From Ipomoea triloba (lineage: Eukaryota > Streptophyta > Magnoliopsida > Solanales > Convolvulaceae), in NCBI RefSeq assembly GCF_003576645.1, contig NC_044930.1, forward strand, positions 26,759,208 to 26,823,207: a stretch of DNA of 64,000 bases, in the 5' to 3' direction. The notes beneath the pieces were generated by a model. That model worked only from the letters and a program-made list of their open reading frames with translations. It had not been told where the DNA came from and did no database searches. Every line of letters begins with the position of its first letter. Position 1 is the stretch's first letter. This document shows, piece by piece, positions 11,092 through 24,070 of the stretch. Position numbers and translations under genes: made by a program.

Positions 11092-11329
11092 ACAGATGGA
11101 CTAGACTGAGGATCTGCCGCCCTCATTAGGAAATGGGCTAGCAAATTCGTTGATCTATGCACAAAGCAGAAGGTCAGGAGCTACAAACATTTAGACAATC
11201 CACTTCTACACTAACATGCCGCCAACCAAATTATCATATTTGATAACTAAAGTAATTTTTTTTCTTGAAATTTCAATTTCTAAACAGTAATTTTCACTTT
11301 TAGTAATTGACTATATTGTGACATTATTG

Positions 11330-11720
11330 CATCTAATCTATTCTTTTAATTTTTCTACATAATATAACCTTAATAACTTTTATTTACTTGCCATAATTAA
11401 TCATTCTGGTAAAAAATAATAAATAAAATTATAAATCAACTATTTTTCTTAAAGAATGATACTAAAGACAATATATTGTATTGGAGTTTTCAAAAATATA
11501 TATATATATTGTATTGGAAAACACAATGACAGCATGAAAGCAACAGGCCAACATTAATAGGTGATGGACGATTTGCAGCTTTTAGTAGTAGTTTGCGCTT
11601 ATGTTGGAATTGTCAATCTTTGGCCTGATTATAATATTATTAATGGTTGGAAGAAAGAATGAGCTTTCCTTGATTTCTACAGCGCAGCCATTTTATATTG
11701 TCAATCTTAAAAAAAGTTTT
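11330..11720. repeat. Dispersed block paralogous to 26890-28080 and 17480-17690
   Basis: The three regions share sequence in the same order, ending in CTTGATTTCTACAGCGCAGCC. This copy lacks the transposon pair present at 27015-27768, so TTTTTCTTA at 11443-11451 is the empty target site. No coding signal is seen. Confidence 0.7.
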
Positions 11721-12540
11721 CCTCAATAATTGTTTGGGTACTGAAATGTGAATTCTCATGTTTGACAAGCTTGTTCTATACTTTACAAATATTTTTAACT
11801 CAAAGAATTTAAGCTTTTATAATCGAGGTTGAAACTTATGACCACTCATTTGATTCAAATGGTAACTGAAATATCATCATACTACATGATAGGTGCCTCA
11901 CTTTAAAATTTCAATTTTTAAAATATAACAAATTTAAAATCTTTTGCAACACTGAGTTTTATACGTGCATTGCGTGAATAGACTAATGCTCAATATTTAT
12001 ATTTAAATTAGTAATTCAAAGTATATATCAATGCAAGATTATGTATGATAAGTTCATATATAGATAATTGAATGTTGAATTTGTTTATTTAAATAGGTAA
12101 TTTAAAGTATATGAATGAAAGACAATATAGAAGATTCATTATAATTGTCACTAAGGTAAATGTTTGCAACTTTGTAAAATTGATAGTCTAAATACTGTCT
12201 AAACACGATAGTCTAAATAAATATTAATTTTGGTTTAAATTTTTCTAAATCTTCTTAATTTTCTTTTGGGTTGCATTGTCATTGTCTCCATCTTCACTAT
12301 TTGTCATCTTCTTTTTTGTTGATAGTATATCATTTGCAATTGGGTTACGGGTTGTGGCATAGATGACAACGTCATGCAATGAGATTATGGTGTAGGAAGC
12401 TGTGGATTTGCTTTGTTGTGTATATGACTGGTATCTTAATTAGTTGTATTACGAATTCTTGATCTTGTAAGCGCCTATTAATATTTTGCAGTGGTCATTT
12501 TCCCGCTACATGTTTCATGTGAAAGTATTGAATAAAATAT
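11721..12540. other. AT-rich intergenic DNA
   Basis: No open frame, RNA gene or delimitable repeat was recognised here. Confidence 0.5.
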
Positions 12541-12549
12541 TAATATTTA

Positions 12550-13572
12550 GGGAAAAGTGTCAAATTGGCCCCCTAAGTCGGGTGGATAGTGCAATTAGGC
12601 CCCCTAACTGAAAAAAAAAACTCCATTCAAGCCCCTAAACCGGTAAAAAAGTGCAATTGAGTCCTAAATGACTTGTTTATCAAGTTACTACTCCTTGGAC
12701 TGAATTAGGTGCAAAACTTTATAATTTGTATCACATTTGGTCATACTGTCAAATTAATTTGTATTCTATAAATAATTTTTAAATATTTTTTTAAACAAAA
12801 AACAAAAGTCGGCAGTCCCGACTTTTGTTTTTTGTTGTTTTTTTTGTTTCAAAAACATTATTTAAATAATTGTTTTTATATTATAAAAAAATTTGTAAAA
12901 TTATTTTAAATATTTAAAAATAATTATTTTAAATAATTAAAAAATAATTATTTTAAATAATTAAAAAAAACAAAAAATAGAAAATTACACTTTTCGTCTC
13001 TTAAGGAGAAGTGAGCACAAAAGGACGAAAGATGCAATGTCAATACAGAATTCATCCATGAGTGTTGGTTATGTTCACTTTTCGTCCCTGAGTTATACTA
13101 AAATTGTAAATTTCGTCCCTAATGTTTTATTAATAAACGGAAAAAAAGTGCAACATCAATTATAACTTAGGGATGAAAATGCATATGGCCAACACTTGGG
13201 GACGAATTCTACAAATTAATTTGTCAGTAGGACCAAATTTTTAAACGGCCGGTGGCTGTTTTTTAATTTTTTTAATTTTTTATTTATAATAAATAATATT
13301 TTAAATAAATAAAAATATTTTTTTGAACTGAAATAAATAAAATATTTGTTTTGAAAAATAAAATAAAAAATGAAAAAATGTCAAATTGACCCCCTAAGTT
13401 GGGTGGATAGTGCAATTTGGCCCTCTAATTGAATTTGACCTGATAAACAAGTCATTTAGGACTCAATTGTGTTTTTTTTGCCGGTTTAGGGGGTTTGAAT
13501 GGAGCTTTTTTCAGTTAGGGGGCCTAATTGCACTATCCACCCGACTTAGGGGGCCAATTTGACACTTTTCCC
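12550..13572. mobile_element. Long-TIR Mutator-like MITE with 9-bp TSD
   Basis: The ends are inverted: the left begins GGGAAAAGTGTCAAATTGGC and the right ends CAATTTGACACTTTTCCC. Homology between the arms extends for well over 100 bases (GGCCCCCTAAGTCGGGTGGA and its inverse). The flanks carry a 9-bp duplication, TAATATTTA, at 12541-12549 and 13573-13581. Inside lie a second shorter copy of the terminal sequence (about 13375-13440) and a separate inverted-repeat element around 12995-13230. There is no transposase. Confidence 0.85.
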
Positions 13573-13581
13573 TAATATTTA

Positions 13582-15660
13582 TTATAGTTGTAGAAGGTCC
13601 ATGAGTAGTACCTCTTGTTCTATTTTCATAACTTGTTTACTTGATAGTACAACAATAACTCTGCAGGTAGTCCGAGTACTGATGTCGCAATATACATGTC
13701 CAATTTCATCAACAATTTCCACATCCATTTTACACATGTTCATTTTCAAGTTCATATTTTTGGAACCAGCATGAATGAGTGTATTAATTGATTTTGTGTG
13801 TGAGCATGTGTGTGTTTTTAAAAATATTTTTTTTATTGAATTGATACTAATCTTGAAGTTTAATTGTTTATCACTTTGTGCATAAATCTTTTTTAAACAG
13901 TGGCTACATCCTATATATCAAGTGTTTTTGTTGTTAAGGTCGATACTGATTTTCCCTTTGATCTAAGCAAGTTGAGTCTAGAAGATGAAATGAATTGTAA
14001 ATTTATATTAGTTCTAATGTATTTAATGAATGCACAATAAGTATTTTACATACAAGAACAATGGAAGCAGCAACGATGACTATTTTGAAAATTTTTTCAT
14101 TTTCTAGATTTGCCAAATTGATTGCATCATTGTTGTAGTCTCGGCATATTTTTAATGTGTCAAGTGTGTCGCGATGTTATTGCGCTACATTGACACTTTT
14201 AATAATGAGTTTTAAATGTAGCTATGTAAGATAATGATCAAGTTAATATTTACATATTATTATTAACACAAAAACATATCAGTCATTTAGGTGTTCTGTT
14301 CAGGGTTCATTTGGTTCTACTATTATTGTTGAATGAGTTCTTTTATGGGTAGAGAAATCCCTAGTTTAAGGAATAATATTAGATAATGTAGTAAAAATTT
14401 AAACATTTCAAATCATCTTAATAAAGAAATACAATTTACCTTTAAAGTGACGTCTATGATGTAACAAAGACAATATAACTAATTAAATTATTTCTCTTAT
14501 TTAATTTATCGATAATGAGTTTTTTTAATAAAGGTATTGTAGACGCCTAATTCTAAATTAAAGAAATGCATATATATTATTTTTGTTTTTAGCTACTAAT
14601 TTATTTAATTTATTAAGAGTAATAGAGTGAGAAACTTACTTTTCATCAACAACAATGGCGTCATTGATTTTTTTTCCATCCGTTGTTAAGACAAACTATT
14701 TTGGGAGTTTGTCAATAACAATTGCTACAATTGTTGTATGTCAATAGATGATGAGGATAATTAATTTAAAATATATGGTTACAATCAATATTGTTATAAT
14801 GATATAGTAAAAATTAACTTTACAAATTTCTTTAAAAGATTTCAAGCTTTGATAAAATTATGAGAATGATGTGTAAACTTGTTCAATTAGAGCTAGTGGA
14901 GTGTCATCATTATCAATTGTTTGGACAATAGTCCTACAATTTAAAGTCCAAGTGTACTTATATTTCTGATCAACAATTTTGTAGTTAGGTCGCGCAAGTT
15001 TGACAATATCATTTATAGTATATATACTAGGAGTTAGTTTGTAGAGTGATATCATACATTTCAATATCGTGATCAAACACTATTGACTATTGTCAATTAA
15101 AATATAACATTATTAATACCATAATGACCTAAATCATTCCCAATAGTGCAAAAGCATAATTAAAATATTGAGTCTTGTCCTAAATAATCAAAAGAAGATT
15201 TAATTAAATGAAAAAAAAAGAAAGAAAAAACTTAACATAGATTTTTTTTTTAAATTGTAAGAACATGATTTTCAAGATTTCTTATTTGTAATATTTGATG
15301 CTCAACTTTTAATGCTATGTATATAATTTAGCTAATTATTTAACTAAAGTTCATGTTAAATTTTATATTCTATGTTTTTTAATACACTAAAATATATTCA
15401 TAGTATATGTTCAACAATTATGCCAACTTTAATTTGAATGAGGTTCGAAACTAACACCTTCCTTATGAAATTCAATGAGTAAGTTAAGAAATAATAAATA
15501 ATTAATAGAATATTCCGTTAATAAAGTTTACAGTAATGGAGTTGCAAGGGTATTTAGGGAAAGTAAATGACATAATAGAGGTTAAAATAGAAAATAAAAA
15601 TTACTAAAATCTAAACCATTCATTTCATCAAATAATTACATCAACATTTTTTAGTTCCTA
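13582..15660. other. AT-rich intergenic DNA without recognised genes
   Basis: Only short open frames without recognisable motifs are present. No RNA gene or clearly bounded repeat was identified. Confidence 0.5.
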
Positions 15661-15667
15661 TTAAAGG

Positions 15668-15842
15668 CCTAACTTTTTTTTTTTGAATACTATCGACCCT
15701 GTTACATTTAGTATGTGTCCATATACTTTCTCAACCTACAGAAGCCCAACAAAGTCAACATTGTCCCCACTGAGGGACGAACCCTTGACCTCCTACTTGG
15801 GAGAATTACTTCATACCGCTTGACCACAAGGCCTTTGGCATA
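15668..15842 (-). repeat. SINE-like tRNA-derived repeat
   Basis: Read on the minus strand, it starts GCCAAAGGCCTTGTGGTCAA, containing an A-box-like TGGTCAAGCGG, then GGGTTCGTCCCTC, a B-box-like motif, about 40 bases later. It ends in an AAAAAAAA run on that strand. A degraded relative lies at 29190-29325. Confidence 0.6.
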
Positions 15843-15994
15843 CAATGCAACTTATTTAAAATATTGATAATAATAAATTTTAAAAATTAAATATGATAAT
15901 TAATTAAAAGAATTATAGAATAATCCGTGTTTTTTTTTTATATAAAAATACCAAAAATTTAGTAACATTGCAAAACATATAGTAAATAAATATA

Positions 15995-16520
15995 GAGTCA
16001 TTTCCATTTTTGGTCCTACTGTTATTGTGACATTGTCAATTTTAGTCCACTTCATTAATTATTGCCACATTGCGGCTAGTCTTATTTAGTCCTTGCCACT
16101 TTTAGTCCACCATTAAAATTTTCGTCAAATTGCCGTCCAAAATAGGGGTATTTTTGGTCTTTTAATACTTTGGTCATCTCCTTGACCCTTTGCAGTGGTT
16201 TTCCTTACACATTTTCATCCATTGAAGAGGTCCGACGAAAGCTATGTCAGCCACATTACAAAGCCATGGCTTTTGCCGGACCTCTTCATTGGATGAAAAT
16301 CTGTAAGGAAAACCACTACAAGGGGTAAAGGAGATCAAAGCATGAAAAGATCAAAATACCCCTATTTTGGATGGTTATTTGACGAAAGTTTTAACGGTGG
16401 ACTAAAAGTGGCAAAGACTAAATAAGACTCGCCGCAATGTGGCAAAAATTAATGAAGTGAACTAAAATTGACAATTCCCCAATAAGTCAATAACAGTAGG
16501 ACCAAAAATGGAAATGACTC
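15995..16520. mobile_element. Palindromic Mutator-like MITE with 9-bp TSD
   Basis: The element is almost a complete inverted repeat: the left arm starts GAGTCATTTCCATTTTTGGT and the right arm ends with the inverse. Arms of about 240 bases meet near 16260. The flanking 9-bp duplication is ATAAATATA at 15986-15994 and 16521-16529. Its transcript could fold into a long hairpin. It has no coding capacity. Confidence 0.9.
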
Positions 16521-16789
16521 ATAAATATAATATTAAGAGAAAAAGATAAAATAAAAGTAGCATACGGAGTAGTATAAAGGAAAATGTTTTTTACTCATGA
16601 ATTTTTCCTCATGACATGACTTTCATTCATTGAATGTCTATTAATTGGCTGGAACACCACTAATTAGAGAATTTAGTAACCAATTAACTAAAGTCATATC
16701 ATGACGGATGGATTGGAGGAGAAAAATAGAAAGGCCATGCATCTAACATTACTCTAATATAAAAAGTAGAAGAAATAATTAATTTTAAA

Positions 16790-17450
16790 TTATCATATTA
16801 AATAAATAAAATATCAAAATTAAAAAATAGTAAAATAAATATATTAAAATTAAAGTATATTAAATTTACCATAAACAAAAATTAAATTAAAATTTAAACA
16901 TAATATAAATAGAATATCAAAATAAACATAATTATTAAAACATGCAATTTATCAATGTTTAATAATATTAAAATAAACAGATTGCAATTACTAAATGTAA
17001 ACATTAGCATAAAAATTAAATCAAAATTAGGAAAGCAAATAAAAAATATAAAATTAGTACAAAAAGTAAATTAAAACCTAAATATAATATGAATAGAATT
17101 TTTTAAAAAAATTAAATTTTCAGAAATATTTAAATTAAAATTTAAGCATAATTTAAATAGAGCATCAACATTGCATAATATTTATGTGGAATGCATTGAA
17201 ATTATGTACAACTGATGCATTGGATATATAATATTATTAATCGTTGGAAGAAAGAATGAGTAAATGTTGTTCAACTTATTCCTTATGTCATCTTGTTAGC
17301 TTGTCAATAACATTTAGTTAAAAAACGGGAGGACAGTGGAATATGGAAGTAACGTGACCCCATTAAATATATATTGTATAATCAAATTCATGTCAATTTT
17401 TTTTTTTATTCACGTGGTAGAATTATTGTTGTAATATGCTTTTTCTTAAT
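16790..17450. repeat. Degraded copy of the 18325-20150 block
   Basis: The first half matches 18325-18735 and the second half matches about 19998-20150, with the intervening sequence deleted. It is AT-rich and non-coding. Confidence 0.6.
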
Positions 17451-17479
17451 AAAAAAAAATTGTATCATATTGACCCTTA

Positions 17480-17870
17480 ATTCATGGATGATTTCTAGCT
17501 TTTAGTGGTAGTTTGAGCTCATCTTGAAAAGTGAAATGCATGCATGTTGGAATTGTCAATCTTTGGCCTGAGTATAATATTATTAATCGTTGGAAAAAAA
17601 AATGAGGTTTCCTTGATTTCTACAGCGCAGCCTTTTTTTTTTTTTTTTTTTTGATTTGAACAGCGCAGCCTTAGAAGACTACAACTTCAAATTTATCCTT
17701 ATATACGTCATATCATATTGTTAATTAACTTGTCCACAACATTTTAGGTAGAACAGTTATCATTATATACGTCATATCATATATATTGTTAATTAGCTTG
17801 TCGGCAATATTTTAGGTAGAACATCACCTTATATATATATATATATTTTTTGAAAAAACATCCCCTTATA
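17480..17870. repeat. Dispersed block copy with local repeats
   Basis: This block is related to 11570-11700 and 27890-28260. After a poly-T run it contains near-repeats of CATATCATATTGTTAATTA followed by AACATTTTAGGTAGAACA. Confidence 0.55.
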
Positions 17871-17888
17871 CTTAAATATGTTATATAT

Positions 17889-18060
17889 GACAAAAATTTG
17901 TGTGAGACTGTCTCACCGGTCTCAATTTGTGAGAGGGGTAAAATCTTTAATTATTCAGGTAAAAAATCCGACCATTAATCAGATACTTGACCCATTAATC
18001 AAATATTCGGCCCGCCTCACGGAATGAAACTCATGAAATGGTCTAACATATAAGTGTTAC
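17889..18060. mobile_element. Divergent MITE relic of the GTGAGAC(C/G)GTCTCAC family
   Basis: The left end has TTTGTGTGAGACTGTCTCAC and the right end an eroded inverse (ATGAAATGGTCTAACATATA). The interior, with repeated CATTAATCA, matches the relic at 27611-27768 better than the 422-bp form. No target duplication was confirmed. Confidence 0.5.
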
Positions 18061-18072
18061 CCGTGTGTGTAT

Positions 18073-18109
<37 letters not shown>

Positions 18110-18599
18110 AATTTAATTAGCTTGTTGTCAACATGTTAGGTAGAACAGTCACTGTGGAAGATGATTATTATATTTTCCTCTAAATATATCGTATAACCAA
18201 ACTGATGTCAATTATTTTGTCCATTCACGTGCTACAATTGGAAGATGATACATTTACCAATGAATTATATATTCTTAAATTTTACTTCCATACTTATATT
18301 CTTAATAAAAAATTTTCATCAATAATTGAATTAAAATTATCATATTAAATAAATGAAATATCATTTTTACAAAATATTAAAATTAAAGTATTTTAATGTT
18401 AGCATAAACAAAAATTAAATTAAAATTTAAACATAATATAAATAGAATATCAAATAAACATAATTTTTAAAATATGAAATTTATCAAAGTTTTAGAATAT
18501 TAAAATAAACAGATTACAATTACTAAATATAAACATTAGCATAAAAATTAAATCAAAATTAGGAAAGCAAATAAAAAAAAATAAAAAATTAGTATAAAA

Positions 18600-19294
18600 A
18601 GTAAATTAAAATTTAAATAGAATATGAGTATAATTTTTAAAAAAGGATTATTAAAATAAGCAAAAATATTTAAATTAAAATTTAAACATAATTTAAATAG
18701 AGCATCAACATTGCATAATATTGATGTGAAATGCACTGGAATTTATGTACAACGAATGCATTGGAGATAACAGAAATGGCCGGAATAATAACATTAATCG
18801 TTGTTTTCAAAAAGGTTGAATTCTCAATCTCAAGTACGCCCTGTGCCCCGAATCGACATTGGAAAGATGTAAATCATTGTAACTCGGTTGAACACAGAAG
18901 TTAGATATTTAAATACTGCGCATAAGGAGCCTCTCATTTTGAAAATTCGCTTCTACACTACCACTAGTGATATTCAATCCTGAGACATTGTTTCTAAATT
19001 TTACCTTTGTGATTAACTAAACTACCTTGCAAGTTGGCAACATAATATTATTAAACCTTAGGAAGAAAGAAAGAGGTTTTCTTGATTTCCACAGCCTAAA
19101 AATTGTTCCAAAACTACCTTGCAAGTTGGCAACATAATATTATGTCATCTTGTTAGCTTGTCAATAACCAGGGGTGGAATATAATATTATTAACTTATAT
19201 ATAAAAATATAATGTATATACAAATCAACAAATGTTTAAGTAGCTTTGTTTATTTCTTTTTTTAAAAAACATTAAAGTAGCTTAGTTTATTATC

Positions 19295-19356
<62 letters not shown>

Positions 19357-20570
19357 ATAATCTTTAAAAAATAATAATAAAATGCTTACATAGTATTAAT
19401 TGAGAGGGATAAAGTATGTCATTTATTTAAAATAATAAAGATAAAAATGAAAAAAAAAAAGTTAACTTATTTTGGAGACACTACCAAACAGGGAGCTTAT
19501 TAGTTATTTAAAATAAGTTATAAGCTTTTAAATAAATTCTGCCAAACAGAACCAATATCATTTTACTTTATTTTCCTTTTCAAACCTCCACGAGAGAGAA
19601 GAAACTTTATTTTAGCTTTTTTATTTTTTGATTTAGTCATGACAAATGACCTTTAAAATTCTATTTTTCTATGAATCATTTGGTCAATGTAATCTACAAA
19701 ATTCATCAGAATTGAATTAGTTTAAAAATAAAAAAACTTAAAGTTGATCTAATTAAAAGAAAGATATTTATAAATATAATATAAATAGAATATTTTGTCA
19801 TAAATAATATTTTTGTGGCATTTCAAAGTGGTTTAAAATTTCGCCCTACTAAATTATATTTCTGACTCCGCCTTAACTATCTTATAATTCATCATAAGCA
19901 TTATATTGTAACTTATAATGTACTATGTATTTGAACCATATTATCGATATTCGATATTTTATTATTAACATTTTTTAATTCATTTTTGGATCTGCCTTGT
20001 CAATAACATTTAGTAAAATGCAGGACTGTGGACTTCGGAAATTAAGTGACCCCACTAAATGCATGTATATTGTATAACCAAACTCATCATGTTAATTTTT
20101 CCATTCTCGTGGTAGAATTAGTGTTGTAATATGATTTTAAAAAAATTGTTTTTTATTGACGCTTAATTCGTAGTTAAGTGGCATAGTTGTGGCCCTTCCA
20201 AGTGAAAGGTCACAGGTTCAATCCAAACTTGATGACATATTTGCCCTTCACTAATATTACATAAGGGCATTTTAGTCTTTAAATCACTTCTTTTCTAACC
20301 AAATTATAATTCTTTTTTCACTTAATTCATTTCTTTCAATCAATCATCCGGTTAATGTTTAAGTGCTCAAACAAATAAGTTAAGCTAATATTGGACTCCA
20401 ATTTGGCAGATCAAAGCGTGGGGTCAGGTCAAATATTTATGCTATAAAGAAAATAAAAGAAAAGGGCAGCAGGGATTGTGGAAACACGCAATTACGCAAA
20501 CACGACAGAATAAAAGAAACGGCAGTAATAAAAAAAGACGGCTGGGAGGAGAAGCAGACGACATAACGGC
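18600..20570. repeat. Segmental duplication block, paralogous to 2421-4360
   Basis: This block is collinear with 2421-4360 and includes the SINE-like element at 20160-20275. It has a (TA)n run of about 55 bases at 19298-19350 that is far shorter in the other copy. It ends where sequence shared by the two TPS upstream regions begins (about 20575). Confidence 0.8.
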
Positions 20571-20574
20571 CCCA

Positions 20575-20770
20575 GGAGACTATTTTATTGGGAATATTTT
20601 GACTCAAGAGGAATTTATTTTTATTGGTGAGATTTTGACTAAAAAGAATAAAAATCATGGTAGCCTAAAAGAAGAGAACAAAATGGTGAACAATGCTGAT
20701 TAAAGTAGTAGCTAGGGAACACATCATGTATGACCAAGAATGAAGAATAACATAAACAAGGTCATACACT
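20575..20770. repeat. Upstream part of the TPS duplication unit
   Basis: The tract from ACTATTTTATTGGGAATATT onward matches 30588-30785 upstream of the second TPS gene, so the duplicated unit extends about 1.2 kb before the start codon. The match resumes at about 21230 after inserted elements. Confidence 0.65.
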
Positions 20771-20774
20771 TGTC

Positions 20775-21140
20775 TAGGGTGTAAACGAGCCGAGCCGAGC
20801 TCGAGCCTTGGGTGGCTTGAGCTCGATCGAGTTCGAGAACTGATACTCGAGCTGGAACTCGGAAATTTTCGAGCAGCTTGTTTGTTCAAGCTCGAGCTCG
20901 AGCTCGATCTCAAACTCAAGTTCGAACTTGCATTCAAGCCAAGTGATTGTTAATCCAATTTTTCATAATATTAATTTAGTATTAATATACAAAATTTATA
21001 TATTTAGAACTACACTAAAAGTATTATTAAACACAAAAAATCAATTTAAAAATAAGAAAAAATAATAAAGAAAATAAACAAAGAGTTAGTTTGACTAATG
21101 AATAGTAAGTATGACAAATAAAACGGGACAGAGAAAGTAT
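20775..21140. mobile_element. Two MITE remnants in the TPS1 upstream region
   Basis: First, 20779-20940 begins GGGTGTAAACGAGCCGAGCC and is rich in GAGCTCGAGC, a TIR type common in plant hAT-like elements. Second, 20945-21140 matches the Stowaway-like elements at 41680-42283 and ends in CGGGACAGAGAAAGTA. Neither is present upstream of the second TPS gene. A (TA)n run follows at 21150-21212. Confidence 0.55.
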
Positions 21141-21143
21141 GTA

Positions 21144-21215
<72 letters not shown>

Positions 21216-21665
21216 TGTCTTGGTAATAAAATCACTATTTTTCGACCAAGTATTCTTTATATTTATATCTTGTTTATGGTGAACTCAATCCCAACTAAAT
21301 CATTACATATGGTAGAATTAGTGCGTACAATTAATTTTCTTGCAAACTCTAGAGTTACATCGGTCCATAATTTCAACTTTATAATTATAATTTTAAATTC
21401 AATTTTAAATAAAAAATAATTTTTAAATTATAAACATAATTTCATAAATTAAAATTCCCATTTCAAATAGTCTAGAGAATACAAAATTTTAAATATGGAG
21501 TACTAAATATATCAATAATTAATATAATTAAAAATAAACTAAAGTCGAAATTTAAGAATAAAAATTTTAAAATAGTAATGGGAAACAGTTTTGTGTACTA
21601 AATGCACCCAATTGGTGGCAGTAGCCGGTAGCCGGTAGTTTTGATTAGCCGGCAGAGCGGAGTAG

Positions 21666-21673
21666 TATAAATT
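21666..21673 (+). promoter_or_regulatory. TATA box of TPS gene 1
   Basis: TATAAATT lies 102 bases before the ATG at 21768, in a stretch shared with the second TPS gene, which has TATAAATA at 31544-31551. Confidence 0.6.
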
Positions 21674-21767
21674 CTGCTGCCCTGCCCTTCATTTCCTCAC
21701 CAGCCTCGATCATCTTATATAATAATTAAATATATCTCAATCTCTGCACTCCTTCTCTCATCTCGAA

Positions 21768-24070
21768 ATGGAAAACCTTATCGAACGCCCCTTCGTGAAG
21801 TTCTCTCCTAGTTTATGGGGTGATTATGGCTTCCATTCATCCTCCATCGACGATCAGGTACTCAATAATTGAATACATTACTACTGCTTTAATTTACATG
21901 CATACATAGCTTAATTGCATGCATGAATATATACTTAATTACTGCAGGTTGCTGAAGCATATGCAAAAGAGATTGAGGTTTTGAAGGAGCAAACAAGGGC
22001 TACGCTGTTGCAGACCATTGCTTCTGGAAGCAGCAGTGATGTGGCCCAGAAAATAAGAATCATCAACTTGCTCCAACGCCTTGGAATATCATATCACTTT
22101 GAGAAAGAGATTGATGATCAACTCCGGCATATTTATACCCACCCTGTACACTTGAATGACTTGGAAACTGTTGCTATTCAGTTTCGAGTGATGAGGAAAC
22201 ATGGTTACAACATTTCTACTGGTAATTAATATACTATAACAAGTTAAATTAAGTAATTATTATTCTCCCAAGGTACCCCTAATCTATATTATGAATTCTT
22301 GCAATGCAGATATTTTCAGTAACTTTGTTGACGGGAATGGGAAGTTCAAAGACACATCTGATGTGAAGGGTCTGCTGAGTTTGTACGAAGCTTCGTACGT
22401 GAGAACACGCAGTGACGAAGTTTTAGAAGGCGTTACCGCTTTTGCGGAGACTCGTCTCCGATCTGCACTACCAAATCTAAAACCCAACAGCACTTTAGAA
22501 AAGCTGGTGACGCACGCGCTGGATCAGCCATTTCACACCGGTCTGCCCAGAGTGGAAACGCGCTTTTTCATTTCAGTGTACCAAGAAGAAGACGAATCGT
22601 CGAGGAACGATGAGTTGCTCCGCTTTGCCAAATTGGATTTTAATTTGCTGCAGATGTTGCACAAGCAAGAGCTCAGTGAAGTCTCCAGGTTTGATATAAT
22701 TTAATTAATTAACTTGTTACCTACCTACCATTCATATTATATTATATTATAGCTAATTTTGTTAGTTTACTATACATATATAGCTGGCTTTGTTGAACTA
22801 ATTAAGTACATCTGGTGTAGGTGGTGGAAAGATTTGAACTTAATAGCAACACTTCCTTATGCAAGAGATAGAGCCGTTGAATGTTATTTTTGGGCACTAG
22901 GAGTATACTTTCAGCCTCAGTATTCTAAGGCTAGAGTCATACTGGCCAAAAATATTTCAATTGTTTCAATTGTGGATGACACGTTTGATGCTTATGGTAC
23001 CGTAGAAGAATTAGAGGTCTACACAGATGTCATACAAAGGTTATATATTATATTATTAATTATTTTGAATTAATTGACAAGTAATGTGCATGTGCAGATC
23101 AGAAGCCATTCATTTTAATTTTATCCCAATTTACATCTTTTATTTTCAGGTGGGACATTAACGAAATGAATCGCCTGCCAAACTATATGAAAATTAGCTA
23201 TAAAGCTATGCTAGACCTTTTTGAGAACGATGAAAAGGATCTTTCAAAGGAAGGAAGATCATATGCCATTCAACATGGAAGGGAACGGGTACGTATAGTA
23301 TAATTATGATGATTTATTGGAAGCTTAATTGCTAGCTAAGGGCTAATGTGTATTTTCACTTGCATTGATTACTCTGATCTAACTAACCTATGTGTTTGCT
23401 AATAGATGAAGGAACTTGTGAGATGCTACTTTACTGAATCCAAATGGTTTAGTAATGAAGGACACCAGCCTGCATTTGCTGAATACCTAAAAAACGCATT
23501 CGCTACTTCCGCTTACTATTTGCTGTCCACAATATCTTGCTATACGTTGAAGTCAGCTGATGAGCAAGCATTCAATTGGTTAATGAAAAATCCTAAAATT
23601 CTTGAAGCAGGCGTCACGATATGCAGACTCATCGATGACATAGCCACCTTTGATGTAATGAAATATTCTATTCTATGTTATTTATATATTTTTATTTATA
23701 TATGCTAATCTGTGTGTCCCATTTTTCAACTAATTCTATTCATTATTGTTACTCATTGGATATATTTTAATAGGGTGAAAAAGAAAGAGGGCAAGTTACA
23801 ACTGGTATTGAATGCTACATGAAGGAATATGGCGTATCACTAGAAAAGGCAATGGAAAAGTTTCAAGAATTAGCTGATCTTGCATTGAAAGATTTGAATG
23901 AGGGACTTCTTCAACCAACGCCTGTTTCTTCTGAGATTCTCTTACGCATTTTCAACCTTACTTGCATTATTTTTGTTACATATCAGCACAACCAAGATGG
24001 GTATACTTGTCCTGAAAAGGTTTTGAAGCCTCACATTATTGGTCTACTCGTAGATCCGCTGCCACTCTAG
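21768..24070 (+). CDS. Sesquiterpene synthase (TPS-a), copy 1, seven exons
   Basis: Exons are 21768-21857, 21948-22221, 22310-22688, 22821-23039, 23150-23288, 23406-23654 and 23774-24070, all GT-AG. They give 548 residues, the usual length and seven-exon layout for angiosperm TPS-a. There is no plastid transit peptide, so the protein is probably cytosolic. The N terminus has [14 protein letters not shown] in place of a full RR(x8)W. Other motifs are [11 protein letters not shown] (263-265), DDTFD (300-304) and the second metal-binding motif DDIATFDGE (444-452). These bind Mg2+ and the diphosphate of farnesyl diphosphate and start cyclisation. The C-terminal [17 protein letters not shown] resembles Solanaceae aristolochene/vetispiradiene synthases, but the product cannot be read from the sequence. 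It differs from the second TPS by about eight substitutions and five inserted or deleted codons. An AATAAA is at 24227-24232. Confidence 0.95.

Noticed and set aside
14858..15076. 72-codon minus-strand ORF
   Set aside because: No recognisable domain; surrounded by AT-rich DNA with no supporting signals.
20665..20937. 90-codon Ser-rich minus-strand ORF
   Set aside because: It is a translation of a GAGCTCGAGC-rich MITE remnant.
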